In this document: in pieces, positions 1 through 9,880 of the stretch
Numbering within the stretch: position 1 is the stretch's first letter
Layout of the letters: every line of letters begins with the position of its first letter
Assembly (NCBI RefSeq): GCF_949987515.2
Contig: NC_082699.1
Location: 78,473,458-78,537,457 of the forward strand
Direction: 5' to 3'
From: Delphinus delphis
Lineage: Eukaryota; Chordata; Mammalia; Artiodactyla; Delphinidae
Length of the DNA stretch: 64,000 bases
Translations under genes and position numbers: made by a program
The notes under the pieces: model-generated
Database searches by the model: none
Told to the model about the DNA's origin: nothing
The model's input: only the letters and a program-made list of their open reading frames with translations

Positions 1-644
1 TCTTTAGCAGCACTGTCCCAGGTACTGAAATAAGGCGATGCCTGCTTCAGGAAGAGAGGGGCAGAGGACTCACCGGGAGCACAAGCTCCGGGACCATGGG
101 TGGTTACTGTTGGCCTGTGTCTTGGTGTCAGTATTAGTGTCGTGATGCTCACAGCTGGTCGACAGGGCTCCCATTTTACAGGAGAGAATACCGACCTTTG
201 GGAAATCCCGGCCTCCTCGAGGTCCCGTATCTGAGATGCTGTAAAGTCAGGCCCCAGATGAGGTCAGTCCCGAGCCAGGAACGGCTTGGGCGACCCCTGC
301 GGGATGGGGGCTCCCACCGCACAGCCCCTCTGCAGACAGCAGCACAGCCGCAGCGTCACTCACGCCAATGCGTTCACTCAGCCAGCCGACCACTAATTTA
401 CTTATCAAAGGTTTTCTGATCCGGGCTACGCATCGGGCACTGTGGCTGGCAGCCGGTGGGAGTGGGGGCAGGGGGTGGACTTTCCTGTCTCCACGCCCTC
501 AAGCGGAGGAGGTAGGGAGTGCTGGCTGTGACCTCTGGTGGGGAACGTCCTCCAGTGGGCCTGGTATGCGCCTGGATGACAGAGTGAGGGCAGACTTCTC
601 AGAGGAGGCAGTGTTTTAATGGGCTCTTGGGGAATGTGTAGGAA
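1..644. other. Unique noncoding DNA, nothing recognised
   Basis: Moderately GC-rich sequence with scattered CpGs. I see no repeat head or tail, no convincing splice-site pair around an open frame and no RNA gene. The short open frames here overlap on both strands, as expected from base composition. Confidence 0.5.
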
Positions 645-960
645 TCCAAGAGCATTACAAGGAAGGGAAGGGCACTGCTGACAGAGGAACAGCATGTGCA
701 AAGACCCGGGCCTGAGGAGTGTAGGGCGCATGGCGCTCAAAGGTCTGAAGATTGGAGGGCGAGGCGGGCAGGGGCCCTGGGGGAGATGAGGTCGGCAGTG
801 GGTGGAGATGGTTCTCTGACCATCGAATGGACCCTGGACCCAGTGGCGTGGGAAGGGTCCGGGTAGGTCTGGGATGTGAGGGCCAGAGCCAGAGAGAGAA
901 AGGGCAGCTCGAACACCCTGTGCTGATGGTTTTCTGGGCGATTCTTTGACAGTCTTGCCC
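645..960 (+). repeat. Old mammal-wide interspersed repeat fragment
   Basis: The stretch around 680-715 (AACAGCATGTGCAAAG, then GGGCCTGAGG) matches the wording of a very common ancient mammalian repeat, in which a phrase about small reused words is followed by GAGGTCAG-rich text. Similar text recurs near 17.45-18.05 kb and 39.7-40.1 kb. I cannot name the family with certainty. Divergence is high, so it predates the cetacean lineage. Confidence 0.4.
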
Positions 961-1934
961 TGGTCTGCCCACAGCAGGCATTGGCCCTGATGCTAAGGAC
1001 AGACGTCATTATTTGACATATATCACAGCCATAAGCATGGCCACGCCCGATTCCCTGTCCCGTCCCATCGTCAACAGCATGGTGAAGTGGCCACTGTCAC
1101 CCCATCACCTGGGCGCACGGCACCCGTGCTCCCAGGGATCACGTCTGCCCTGAGCCGTCAGGATGTGGACGTGCCTGGAAGGCCTCACCTGCCCAGGTGA
1201 CCTGCAGGAGCCCCTCCCCCTCCCCTCACGGCAGCTGCCCCTCAGGAGCCTGTTAGGACAGAGGAGACCCCCCGAATCTCTGCCTTGTCTCGTCCGCACT
1301 CCTGCAGGCCTCCAAGGGGGCCTGTAAAGGGGGCAGCTGCAGCGCCGGTTAGCACTGAAGATGGGCAGAGCATATGTCGTGCTGTTTCTCTTTTTCAATA
1401 AAATCAACACTAAAATTTTCAACAAAGCACCAGGCACCCCTGAGAGCAATTAGTAGCGCATCGTGGACCACGTGGGGGCTTTGCAGAGGCGGCGGCCTCG
1501 TGCCGCACACCTGCCGCGTCCTCCGTGGTGCAGATACGGTGGGGCTGCCGCTGCCGAGCGCCCAGAGGGGGGCCGCCCACCGCGGGGCCAGCCGCAGTCA
1601 GCGTGCCGATCTCCCCCCAGAGCAGCATTCTGTGGCCAAGAACAAGGAGGGCTCAGAATGTGAGCCAGACTCAGGGCGCAGCCCCTGACCAGCGTCAGGA
1701 ATAAATCTGAGACCAGAGATGGGGGCTCGCCATGACCAGGAATCAGAGTTCGGTGGGTTCTGAGGACCCAGGCTCAGTCTGTGGCCCGGGGCAGGGCTCC
1801 GCGTGACACCAGCACCAGGGCTCAGCGGGTACCCTCAGCTTTACCTCTAACTTCCGCACTCACGATGCCCCGGCCTCACTGGCTTCCCTTATGGTCCTGA
1901 GCTCACCAAGCTTTCCTGACGGGGGGGCCTTCGC
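961..1934. other. Unique GC-rich noncoding DNA
   Basis: No repeat family, exon or RNA gene recognised. CpGs are present but too sparse for a CpG island. An AATAAA near 1397 has no matching gene body. Confidence 0.45.
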
Positions 1935-1939
1935 ATCTT

Positions 1940-2110
1940 TTGTTCTCTCTCCCTGAAAAAGATTTACTTTCCCAAATTACTGGATCTTTCTCTTTTTTAG
2001 TTCTCAGCTCAAACATCAGGTCCTCAGAGAGACGCACCCTCTTTATTTCCCTCAGGACACTCATTACAGTCTTATCCCAGAAAGTCCTTCAAAACACATG
2101 GGCAAATAGC
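1940..2110 (+). repeat. L2 LINE 3' fragment
   Basis: The text TTCTCAGCTCAAACATCAGG, followed by TCCTCAGAGAGACGCACCCT, is the diverged form of the L2 3'-end phrase in which AGCTCAAATGTCACCTCCT precedes CAGAGAGGCCTTCCCTGACC. It lies in sense orientation on the plus strand and carries no coding potential. Confidence 0.6.
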
Positions 2111-2218
2111 AGAGGAGTGGCGTCCAGACCCTGGGGCTTGGGGTTGGCAGGCATGGGCTGGACAAAGCGGCCCTGGTCTGCTTTACTAGCTCCCCTCTCT
2201 CCCCTTCCTCCTCTGGTA

Positions 2219-2372
2219 GGCCAGGAGAAGCAGCACGGGCAGGGCCATCTCGCTCATAGGAAACCAGCTTCCTGGGCCGGCCCTGTTCTGGTGTGGGGCA
2301 GGCCATGGGCACAGAAATGGGCACTAGGATTCCTACAGAGCCCGGAGCAGCAGTGAGAAGCCTGCCTGCTCT
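2219..2372 (+). repeat. Diverged duplicate segment, copy A
   Basis: This segment aligns in the same orientation with 3995-4140. Shared landmarks in the same order are CCAGGAGAAG, then AGCAC.GGC, then TCTGGTG.GGG, and finally GTGAGAAGCCTG before TGCTCT. Conceptual translations of the minus strand of both copies also align (RLLTA, PEQ). I could not assign a named repeat family. It may be two fragments of one old transposon or a local duplication. The flanking sequence 2111-2218 and 2373-2560 shows nothing else. Confidence 0.5.
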
Positions 2373-2559
2373 CATTGGGCCTCCCAGCAGGACCATCTCC
2401 TCCCCCTGTGGCCACACCCCTTCCCTGGGCTGACCTCCCCTACCCAGGGCTCACCCCACCTGTGCTGGGGGACGCAGAGCCCATTGCAGCCAGGCTACTT
2501 CAGCAATCCTTGACTGCTTTTAAAAACCGTGGGAAAAAAAAAACAACGTGTGAAGTATT

Positions 2560-3600
2560 GTTTTTAAAAATAAAACTAGTGTGAAATATTTCCGATATGT
2601 AGAAAAGTACAAACTATAACATAATCGACACTTACGTGACCTCCACCCAAAGGAGACAGGTGTTTGCAGCTCATCATGTTTGCTGTTATCTTCTCCCAAA
2701 TGAGACAAGGGAAAGGCCACCTTACAGAGAGAGGAGACGCCCTCAACGGCACCCCCCCGACTGCCACAGAAGATTGCTGTCCCCAAGTCAGAGTGCGCTC
2801 ATCAACAAAATACGATGTCACTTTATGCATTTAAAATGTACACACAGGTATCATCCTGCGTGTATCCTTTCGTTACTTGTTTTATTTTTTTTCTTCTTTT
2901 TCACTCAATGTTATGTCTTGGAGGTTTATCCATGCTGATGTCTAGAGATCTAATTCACTCATTTTAACTCTTGTTTAGTTGTCGTCATATGAATATCCAG
3001 TGTGCCCCATTTCCCCAATTGGAGACCAGTTTTTGGTTGACAGTTTGCTGTTATAGATGATCCTCCGAGGACAAGCCTTGTGAACAAGTGCAGGGACCCT
3101 CCAGGGAGCCGCCTGGGAGTGGCATCACTGGGTCATTTAGGAGCAGAGCACTTTCAGCCTCTGTAGGAATTGCCGAATTGCTTTCCAGAGAGGTTCTAGC
3201 AATCTGCCCGCCCACTGGCAATTTACGAGAGTTCCTGTTTCTCCACATTCTTGGCAACGTCTGGTGTTATCAGACTCAGCAGTGTTTGTGGATTGGTGGC
3301 TGTGAGCTGGTGTGTCATCATGTCTTGATTTGCTTTTCCCTGATGACCTTTATTGACCAACTGTCGGGTTCCCTCGCCTGTGAATTGCCTATTCCTATGC
3401 TTTGTCCATCTTTCTATCGGGTCATTTAGCGTCTTCTGATGTGTGCGTTGATGGTGTTGTCCCCATTAAAATGCAATTAAAACATTCGTTTGTGCTTTTA
3501 AAAAATGTTGCACAGTTTTGATGTTCACATTGACATCTCTAATCCATCTGGAATTCATTTTTGTGTGCGACGAGGTGGGCGCCTAATTCTATCCTCTTGT
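2560..3600 (-). repeat. Old L1 (L1M type), antisense ORF2 3' region
   Basis: The plus strand reads as the reverse complement of the L1 ORF2 C-terminal region. Seen in order are the phrase TTTATCCATGCTGATG (2926-2941), the block around 3115-3150 equivalent to the L1 phrase about GGCATCACTGGGTCATTTAG, TTTCCAGAGAGGTTCTAGCA near 3183, CTGTTTCTCCACATTCTTGGC near 3235 and TTGATTTGCTTTTCCCTGATG near 3325. Many substitutions and indels destroy the frame. It is a dead, old copy. Confidence 0.75.
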
Positions 3601-3994
3601 TCTTTACTGTAAGTGGCACAGACTGGGACAATGGTTTTCAACCTGGTCCCATGGGCTCTGGTCTTGGTGGGGGGAACTTAAACCCTAAAAATCATGAGAC
3701 TCATAAGCAGAAGTCTGTGTGTGTCTGCACACTTTTCTGCAGAGCGTCCATCAACCTCATCTGACTCTCCAAGCTGTTGGTGACCCCCACGTTCAGTGCC
3801 CAGAGCCACTGGACCGTCAGGGGACATGGGGCAAGCCTGTGGATTTTCCTTCCCTGAGGCTCCTTCTTTTGGTAACATCCTCCTTGGGTTCAGTCACCTT
3901 TGTAGTTCACGTGAGACCACGTGATAGACCTGACACCTCCTCTAGCCACCTCGTCCTCTGAGAGGCCAGGAAGAAGGTGCGGTACAAAGTGATG
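3601..3994. other. Noncoding DNA between two repeats
   Basis: No exon or RNA gene seen. The text around 3625-3720 looks like diverged transposon sequence but is too degraded for me to name. Confidence 0.35.
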
Positions 3995-4140
3995 GTCCAG
4001 GAGAAGCCAGCACAGGCGAGGCTGGGCTCCCTCATGCGATATGGGCTCCCCGGGCTCTGCTCTGGTGGGGGAGGGGACACCATAGGTGCCGGGATGGAAA
4101 CCAGGAAGCCTGGACCAGCCGTGAGAAGCCTGAATGCTCT
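3995..4140 (+). repeat. Diverged duplicate segment, copy B
   Basis: Partner of 2219-2372, in the same orientation about 1.77 kb downstream. Aligned landmarks include CCAGGAGAAGCCAGCAC, CTCTGGTGGGGGAGGGG, and GTGAGAAGCCTGAATGCTCT against GTGAGAAGCCTGCCTGCTCT in copy A. Identity is moderate with indels, so the relationship is old. The L1 fragment at 2.56-3.6 kb lies between the two copies. Confidence 0.5.
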
Positions 4141-4279
4141 GTGCTCAGGTGACTGCTGGAGAGCAGGACAGGGTGGAGAGCTTCTGTCCACTGCCCCCAT
4201 CTCCATCTTGTACGCTTTGTAAGGAAGTCACCTTGCAGAACCCACGCTTGCAGAACTGGAGGCTCTGCTCCCCCTCCCT

Positions 4280-5050
4280 GAGGGCAAAGTATTTACATAA
4301 ATTATTTGCGATTCTTTGGAATAGGAGCTTTGTCTATTCTCCTTCGTTTATTTGTTTACATCATAATTTATTTATATCTATTTGGCCTCATGGATATCAA
4401 TTTTGTACTTTGGGTTATAATCCAATAGTACATTATTCATTTTGTCGCTGAAGTTGTTCCAGACCCGGCCACCGGGAGCTCTTCCAGTCGGCCTTGACAC
4501 GCCCCATCGTGACCCTCTTGGTTGGACATTTCCTTACTTCCTGACACAGCAGGTGCTCCAGGCTCACTGTGTGTATGTCCTGCTCCCGTCCTAGAATCAG
4601 CCTTTCCTCCACAGAGTCCCGTTCTCCTAACTGGAGAAGCGGGGTTAGAAGCCAAGATCTGGGGGCCGGGGGTGCCCTGCTGCTCTGGGGTGTCACTGTT
4701 CCAGGCTCTCAGCTGACAGAACAAGGACACGTATGTGTGTTCACCAAGCCGTGTGCACACAGATCTATAAATATTCTATTTGTACCCGTCTGTGTCTCTA
4801 TGAAACTAGACGGGAGCTCAACCTGACGTCTCCAGTTCATACCCATCACCGCAGGGACCGTCCCAGCTTCCTCCCGTGGCTCACCCATAACCTCCCCTCC
4901 AGCAGAGAGAAACCCGCTCCCACTGCCTGCCGCCCGCTCACATCATTGTTCAACCGGGTCTGCGTGTGCAGCGGGATCAGAGTTGCAGGCCTGCACCCCA
5001 TGGGGGACAGCTTCACCCGCTAGAGCACAGGGCTCAGGCCCCCTCGCCTT
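4280..5050 (-). repeat. Old LINE-like 3' UTR, antisense (L1M type likely)
   Basis: The run AATAGGAGCTTTGTCTATTC, then TGGGTTATAATCCAATA, AGTTGTTCCAGACCCGGCCA, CAGGTGCTCCAGGCTCA, CCTAGAATCAGCC and CCAAGATCTGGGGGC follows a widespread mammalian repeat word for word with substitutions. I believe it is an L1M-class 3' region read antisense, but the exact subfamily is not secure. There is no coding capacity. Confidence 0.55.
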
Positions 5051-5149
5051 TAGTCTCGCAGACACCCCTCGTCCCAACGTTACTTAGGGCAGCTCCTTCC
5101 TCCCACCGCCCTCAGGGACGTGCTGCACTCACTTGTAATACAGTTACAT

Positions 5150-5770
5150 TGTTTGAGCTCATTTTTCATTCCAACTGGAGATCCTTGAACTTCTAAATAT
5201 TTTTTAAAATTGGTGTCTATTATGGTTCACTTTAGCACTATAAAGTTCTGTGGATTCTAACCAAGGTGCAGTGTTCAGTAACCACTATATCAGGATCATA
5301 CAGAATCCTTTCCCCACCCTAAGAAATGCCCTGTGCTTCCCGGATTCAAGCCCCTCCCCAAGCTGCTGCCACCCCAGCCCATCTACTGTCTCCACGGTGT
5401 TGCCTTTTCCAGGATGCCGCATAAAGGGAATCGTGGATACGTAGCCTTTCAGACTGACTTCTCTCACTTAGTGAGACGCACTTAAGGTTCCTTCATATCT
5501 TTGCGGGGCTGGGTGGCTCATTCCCTTTTATCACTGGACGGTGTTTCACGTCTGGGTGTGCTACGGTTTTCTTATCCCTCCACCTACGAAAGGACAACCT
5601 ATCTGCTTCCAGTTGGGGGCCGTTATAAATAAAGACGCTCTAAACATCTGCACACAGGTCTCTGTGTGGACCTGTTTTTTTATCTCAGTTGGGTAAATAC
5701 CTCTGGGCACGGTTAACGGGTTCGACGTAAGTCTGCCTCTAACTTTATAAGAAACACAGAGCAGCACGGT
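5150..5770 (-). repeat. Old L1 fragment, antisense ORF2 C-terminal region
   Basis: Antisense L1 landmarks include AAGGTTCCTTCATATCTTTG (5484-5503), TGTTTCACGTCTGGG, GGGCCGTTATAAATAAAGACGCTC, and the phrase TGGACCTGTTTTTTTATCTC followed by GGGTAAATACCTCTGGGCAC. The frame is broken throughout. Confidence 0.7.
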
Positions 5771-6109
5771 CTGCTCGCTCGTCCCTGTGGCATCACTGCG
5801 TCACCTGAAGGGGAGGCTCAGGCCACAGCTCTCTTGTCCCTGGTGGGAGCTGCAGGGCAGGGGCCTAGGAGGACTTATCGAGAGAACACCATCCCCCTCA
5901 GTCCTCCTCTTCCTGCCTTCGGGGGATATGCTGGCCAACGGCTGTCACACCGTTTCCGATCTGCAGACATCGAGCTCATGTCCTAAAGGAAGAGAACGGT
6001 CTGGATCATTTATCCTCAACAGGCCACCCTGTGCCTGGGCCACCATGAGGACCTCAAGGGTGCAAACAACAGAAAGCCCAGGGCAGACCCTCTCTGGCTG
6101 TGTCCCACT
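5771..6109. other. Unique noncoding DNA
   Basis: No repeat, exon or RNA gene recognised. The overlapping open frames are compositional. Confidence 0.4.
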
Positions 6110-6600
6110 CAGGAGAGCCTGGTGGGAGGGGAGGAGAGTGTGGCTGGCAGAATTTCAAGACCCCCGCCCCCTCCCGTGTACTCACCCTTGAGCACAGGTG
6201 GGGATTTAATAGGAAGGGATTAGGCTGTGTCGTGTGGCAAGTGGTGGGGGTCACTTCCGTGATTAAGATGCTATGTGACCCCAGTGCAGCACAGGAGGGA
6301 GCCTCTCCTGCCCACCGGAGGAAAGCAGATGGCCTTGCGTGACCTACCACTGGGGTGGGGGGCGCAGGGAACCCCAGGCCTAAAATCACAAGGAACTGGA
6401 TTCTTCCAACAACATGAAAGAGCTTGACAGAGGACCTGATCTCAGGATGAGACACTGCCTGGCCGACACCCGCCTGCAGCCTGGTGAGACCCTGCGCAGG
6501 GCACCTGCCTGCCTCCCTTGATTCCTGACCCACAGGCACTGTGAGACGCCAATCGGTGCTGTGATAAACTGCTGTTTGCGATCATTTGTTCAGCTGCCAT
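6110..6600 (+). repeat. LTR-like old interspersed repeat
   Basis: Reads like the common mammalian repeat that starts with a phrase about fraction of days and ends with ATTCCTGACCCACAGGCACTGTGAGA (6521 onwards). The internal text GTGATTAAGATGCTATGTGACC and GCCGACACCCGCCTGCAGCCTGGTGAGACCCTG fits it. The family is probably an ancient LTR or related element, name uncertain. No retroviral genes are present. Confidence 0.5.
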
Positions 6601-6679
6601 CGATACAGGGGGTCCCAAACCCCCTGTGTGCCCTGTCCTCAGGGACGGCCACCTGGCCATTGTGAATCCACGAGGAGCG

Positions 6680-6965
6680 CTTCTTTTTCAATGGAGGAAA
6701 GAGAGCACTTGAGTTTAACGTAATGCAAAGTTTAGGGGAAAAAAGCTAGTAACCTTCCGTATGCATCAGATTACACCGTATTGTCTAAATGTGCCCAAGT
6801 CCAGAGCGGCCGCCTCCAGCATCGGTTCCTCTTTTGCCTCGACAAGCTGTCATTAAATCAGTGATGTATCGATATCTTATAACCTGGCAAGTATGAGTCA
6901 AAGCAGTATCCTTTCTGCAATGTGAGAATATACCGTATTCTACAGAATATAACGCAGCAAACCTT
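6680..6965. promoter_or_regulatory. Candidate conserved noncoding element
   Basis: A repeat-free block of mixed composition with a CpG-bearing core (AGCGGCCGCCTCCAGCATCG near 6806) followed by an AT-rich half with TCATTAAATCAGTGATG, ATCGATATCTTATAACC and TATGAGTCAAAGCAG. It lacks any signature of the old repeats around it, and its word content (TTAA/TAAT cores, AP-1-like TGAGTCA at 6893) resembles mammalian developmental enhancers. This is pattern recognition only; conservation is not visible from one sequence. It has no open frame with splice sites. Confidence 0.3.
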
Positions 6966-7709
6966 CTCCCTGCAAACCAACGTTGCCCCACACTGACCCG
7001 GAGCCCTCTCCCCCCACCTTCCCATTTCCTGGTCGGCACCCCAGGGGGTCTACCCAGCATCAGATAGAAGCTTGGACATTAGCATCTGTGGTCTGGAGAG
7101 CAATCGGGAGATGGGGTGAGGCTCCAGGACCATGCGACTCGGGTCCCCATGTGGCCCCATGTTTCCTGAGTCCCCTGCAGCCATCAGGACACAAAAGAAC
7201 AGGTCACGCCGGCCCCACAGCCACCACATACAGAGACACGGCGTGTCCCCGAGGTAGTTGTGATCCCATAACAGCTGCAATCTAAGCCTCCTTCCCCCAT
7301 CCCTCATCAAACCAGTAAACCCCCAAGGAGGGGTTACCTGCCCATCTCTGCCTGGGCCCCGTGGAGAGCAGAGCCTGGGACAATGGTGAACAGGCAGGAG
7401 GCCCTGTGAGGCGCCGTCTGGGGAACAGGAGTGGGCGACGCTCACTCAAGGGTGCATAACTGAGCAGGGCACCCGTGTGGGCCCTGGGCTTCATCCAGCT
7501 GGGACCACACGAGAGGCCGCCCAGAGCATGCCTCTGAACTGTCCAGTGACGGGGGGAAGGGGGAAGCTTTACAGGTTCTCACGCCCCCTTGGGCACCCAT
7601 TGTCCTGTGGGGTGGCAGTGCCCTCATCCTTCCAGTTCACACACCTGTGTGCCTGGCAGGATTCTGCGTGCACCCCCGGCCCAGTGTGTCAGAGTCCCAG
7701 GCACCAAAG
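6966..7709. other. Unique GC-rich noncoding DNA
   Basis: No repeat family or exon recognised. Several overlapping open frames on both strands look compositional. Confidence 0.4.
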
Positions 7710-7930
7710 GGCCGGCAGCTGAAACAACAGAATTTAGTGTCTCACAGTCCTGGAAGCTGGCAGAATCACCAAGTGTGGTTCCTTCCAAGGGCTCTGAATG
7801 AGGGCTCTGTTCCTCGGCTCGTCGATGGCCGTCTTCGTGTTCACACGGTGTCCTCCCTGTGTTTGTGTCTGCCCTGAAGCTTCCCCTTTCATAAGGACAG
7901 CAGTCACTGGATTAGGGCCGTGAGAAGCAC
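7710..7930 (+). repeat. LTR-like repeat of the TGGCTTAAAACAAC family
   Basis: CTGAAACAACAGAATTTAGTG, TCTCACAGTCCTGGAAGCTGG, TGTCCTCCCTGTGTTTGTGT and ATAAGGACAGCAGTCACTGG are ordered landmarks of a widespread mammalian repeat that I believe is LTR-derived. Other copies are at 12.05, 37.6, 38.5 (reverse), 53.07 and 59.13 kb. No viral coding region remains here. Confidence 0.6.
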
Positions 7931-8214
7931 CGGCAGGAGGGACTGGCTGTAAGGGTGAATCTTTTTCACGGCTTGAAACTGCAAAGGCAGCACTACCCCA
8001 GCACCCATGGGTGGCCTCCTGCGGGGAAAGCCGTGGTCCCAGGTCTCTCCAGCATTGCCTCTGAGAGTGCTCATTCACCCAAGAAGGAGCTCCCGGCCCC
8101 ACAGTCCCCTCTCCAGCCTCAGAAAGCAGAGAGATGCAGCCGGAGTCCAGATGCGGGGAGCGGCCCCCAGAGATTCCTTCCCTGCTCAGCCCCCAGCTGG
8201 GCCCTTGTCTCGTT
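7931..8214. other. Unique noncoding DNA
   Basis: No recognisable feature. Composition is GC-rich. Confidence 0.35.
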
Positions 8215-8480
8215 CCCTTAATTCCTGGAGCATTTCCTTAAATGCTTGGTGATTTCCAACAAGTAATTATCCTTTGCCATCAGAGGGGATGAAGGGTGGG
8301 ATATGTGTGTGCGTGCATGTGCTGGGAAGAGAGTGGGAGAGGAGGGGAGCGGGTGGGAAATCTGTTTAAAATTAGTCAACTCTCCAACTCAGTTTCTTAA
8401 TGAGACAATTAGATACCGTTTGAGGCGGAGAGTTTAGCTTATTTGTGGCTATTAATCCCCTGATGTGCTCTCCCTCCTTC
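8215..8480. promoter_or_regulatory. Candidate conserved noncoding element
   Basis: A repeat-free block just upstream of the tandem array. It holds TTTCCAACAAGTAATTATCC (8253-8272), a GT-rich middle, then AAAATTAGTCAACTCTCC, CTTAATGAGACAATTAGATA and GGCTATTAATCCCC. Three homeodomain-type TAAT/ATTA cores in about 220 bp, with TTAATCCCC as a possible OTX/PITX-type site (TAATCC), suggest an enhancer. Conservation cannot be seen from here. Confidence 0.3.
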
Positions 8481-8576
8481 AGGAAGACTCCAGAATGCTA
8501 ACATACGGGCTTTCCAGAGGGCGAGTAGGGCCTGTAGCTACACACAGAGCAGCCACTGTCTGTCTCATCACTGGCA

Positions 8577-9075
8577 CCGCCATCCCCACCATCATCCCCA
8601 CCATCATCCCCACCATCCCCGCCATCATCCTCACCGTCATCACCACCATCATCCCCACCATCATCCCCACCATCCTCACCATCATCCCCACCATCCCCAC
8701 CGTCATCACCACCATCATCACCCCATCACCACCATCATCACCCCATCACCACCATCCCCACTGTCATCCCCACCATCCCCACCGTCATCCCCACCATCCC
8801 CACCGTCATCACCACCATCATCACCCCATCACCACCATCATCACCCCATCACCACCATCCCCACCGTCATCCCCACCATCCCCACCGTCATCACCACCAT
8901 CATCACCCCATCACCACCATCACCACCGTCATCCCCACCATCCCCACTGTCATCACCACCATCATCCCCACCATCACCACCGTCATCACCACCACCATCT
9001 CCACCAACAAGCCCACCATCTCCACCACCACCATCCCCACCATCTCCACCAGCACCGTCCCCATCGACAATCTCT
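8577..9075. repeat. ATC/ACC tandem array (about 500 bp)
   Basis: An imperfect array built from ATC, ACC and CCC triplets, with recurring blocks such as CGTCATCACCACCATCATCA at 8701, 8804 and 8886. The spacing of 103 then 82 bp shows irregular higher-order growth by a few triplet units. It creates spurious His/Pro/Ile/Thr-rich open frames on the plus strand and Met/Val-rich ones on the minus strand. Expected to be length-polymorphic. Confidence 0.9.
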
Positions 9076-9640
9076 CAGACACTCTGTCACAAGATAGGGG
9101 TGCAGAGGATGTGCCCCACCTTGGGAATTCTGGAAAGTCACAGGGAGCTGCTAGAGGTGCCATCTGTGTAAACACCCCTCAGCCTTCCAGAGAGGCTGTT
9201 GAAAGAGCAGCAATGGTTTGGTGGCTGGAACGAGGGAGGCAGGGTTCCCCCTGGTGGGGCAGCACAAGCAGGGGCCACAGCAGGAAGACAGGGCTCGCGA
9301 GAGGGCAGTGAGGGTCACGTCCAGGTAGCCAGGGTGCTGCAGGGGCAGACAGGAGGGTGCAGAAAGACAGGGGGATGGGGCACGTTGCCGGCCTCCAGTT
9401 GGGAGGTGAAGTAGCCAGGCTGGTGAAGCCGAGGGCAGAGCTGGGACGGCGGCTCTGGACGTCTTTCCCAGACTTGTTTCCACACGTTATCTGGGACACA
9501 CAGGCTCCGGGAGATAGCAGGACAGGCAGGAGACTCCACAGGGATTCGGGTGTAAACTGGGCCAGGGAGCCAGAACCTGACACAGAAAAGGCAGGACAGG
9601 GTTCCGACCTGGGCTCACGTCTCTCTCTTTCAAATGAAAC
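9076..9640. other. Unique GC-rich noncoding DNA
   Basis: No exon or named repeat. It contains one CTCF-like word at 9245-9262, listed separately. Confidence 0.4.
9245..9262 (-). promoter_or_regulatory. CTCF-like motif
   Basis: The minus strand reads CTGCCCCACCAGGGGGAA, close to the CTCF core CCACCAGGGGGC. It is a single motif without supporting context and a modest match, so occupancy is unproven. Confidence 0.25.
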
Positions 9641-9880
9641 CAGGCTCCTCGAGGGCAGGGCTTCCCAGCGTCTTTCATGACATGACACGTTGGGGACTGC
9701 GGTGGTTTGCCTAGCACGTGGAGGTGAAGAGATGCGGCTGCACTCGCTGGAGTCGATTAACCCCAGTGGGGGACTGAGAGCTTCCCACACTGGGTCCCCC
9801 ACATGCCTGCTTCAGGACAAGGACCGTGTCTCCACTCTCTGCCCAGGGCCCGGCACAGTGGCCGACACGGAGCCAGTTCC
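9641..9880 (+). repeat. L2-like fragment
   Basis: CTCCTCGAGGGCAGGGCTTC at 9647 and GGACAAGGACCGTGTCTCC with GCCCAGGGCCCGGCACAGTGG near 9820-9862 resemble the L2 3'-end phrase about GGGCAGGGACTTTGTCTGTC and CAGAGCCTGGCACAGTGCC. The middle is too diverged to assign. Confidence 0.35.

Noticed and set aside
1374..1420. Polyadenylation site suggested by AATAAA
   Set aside because: No upstream gene or exon and no GT-rich downstream element I could support; AATAAA is common by chance.
8465..9097. 210-codon His/Pro/Ile-rich frame on the plus strand
   Set aside because: It is the translation of an ATC/ACC/CCC triplet array. All frames stay open in such DNA and the minus strand is equally open.
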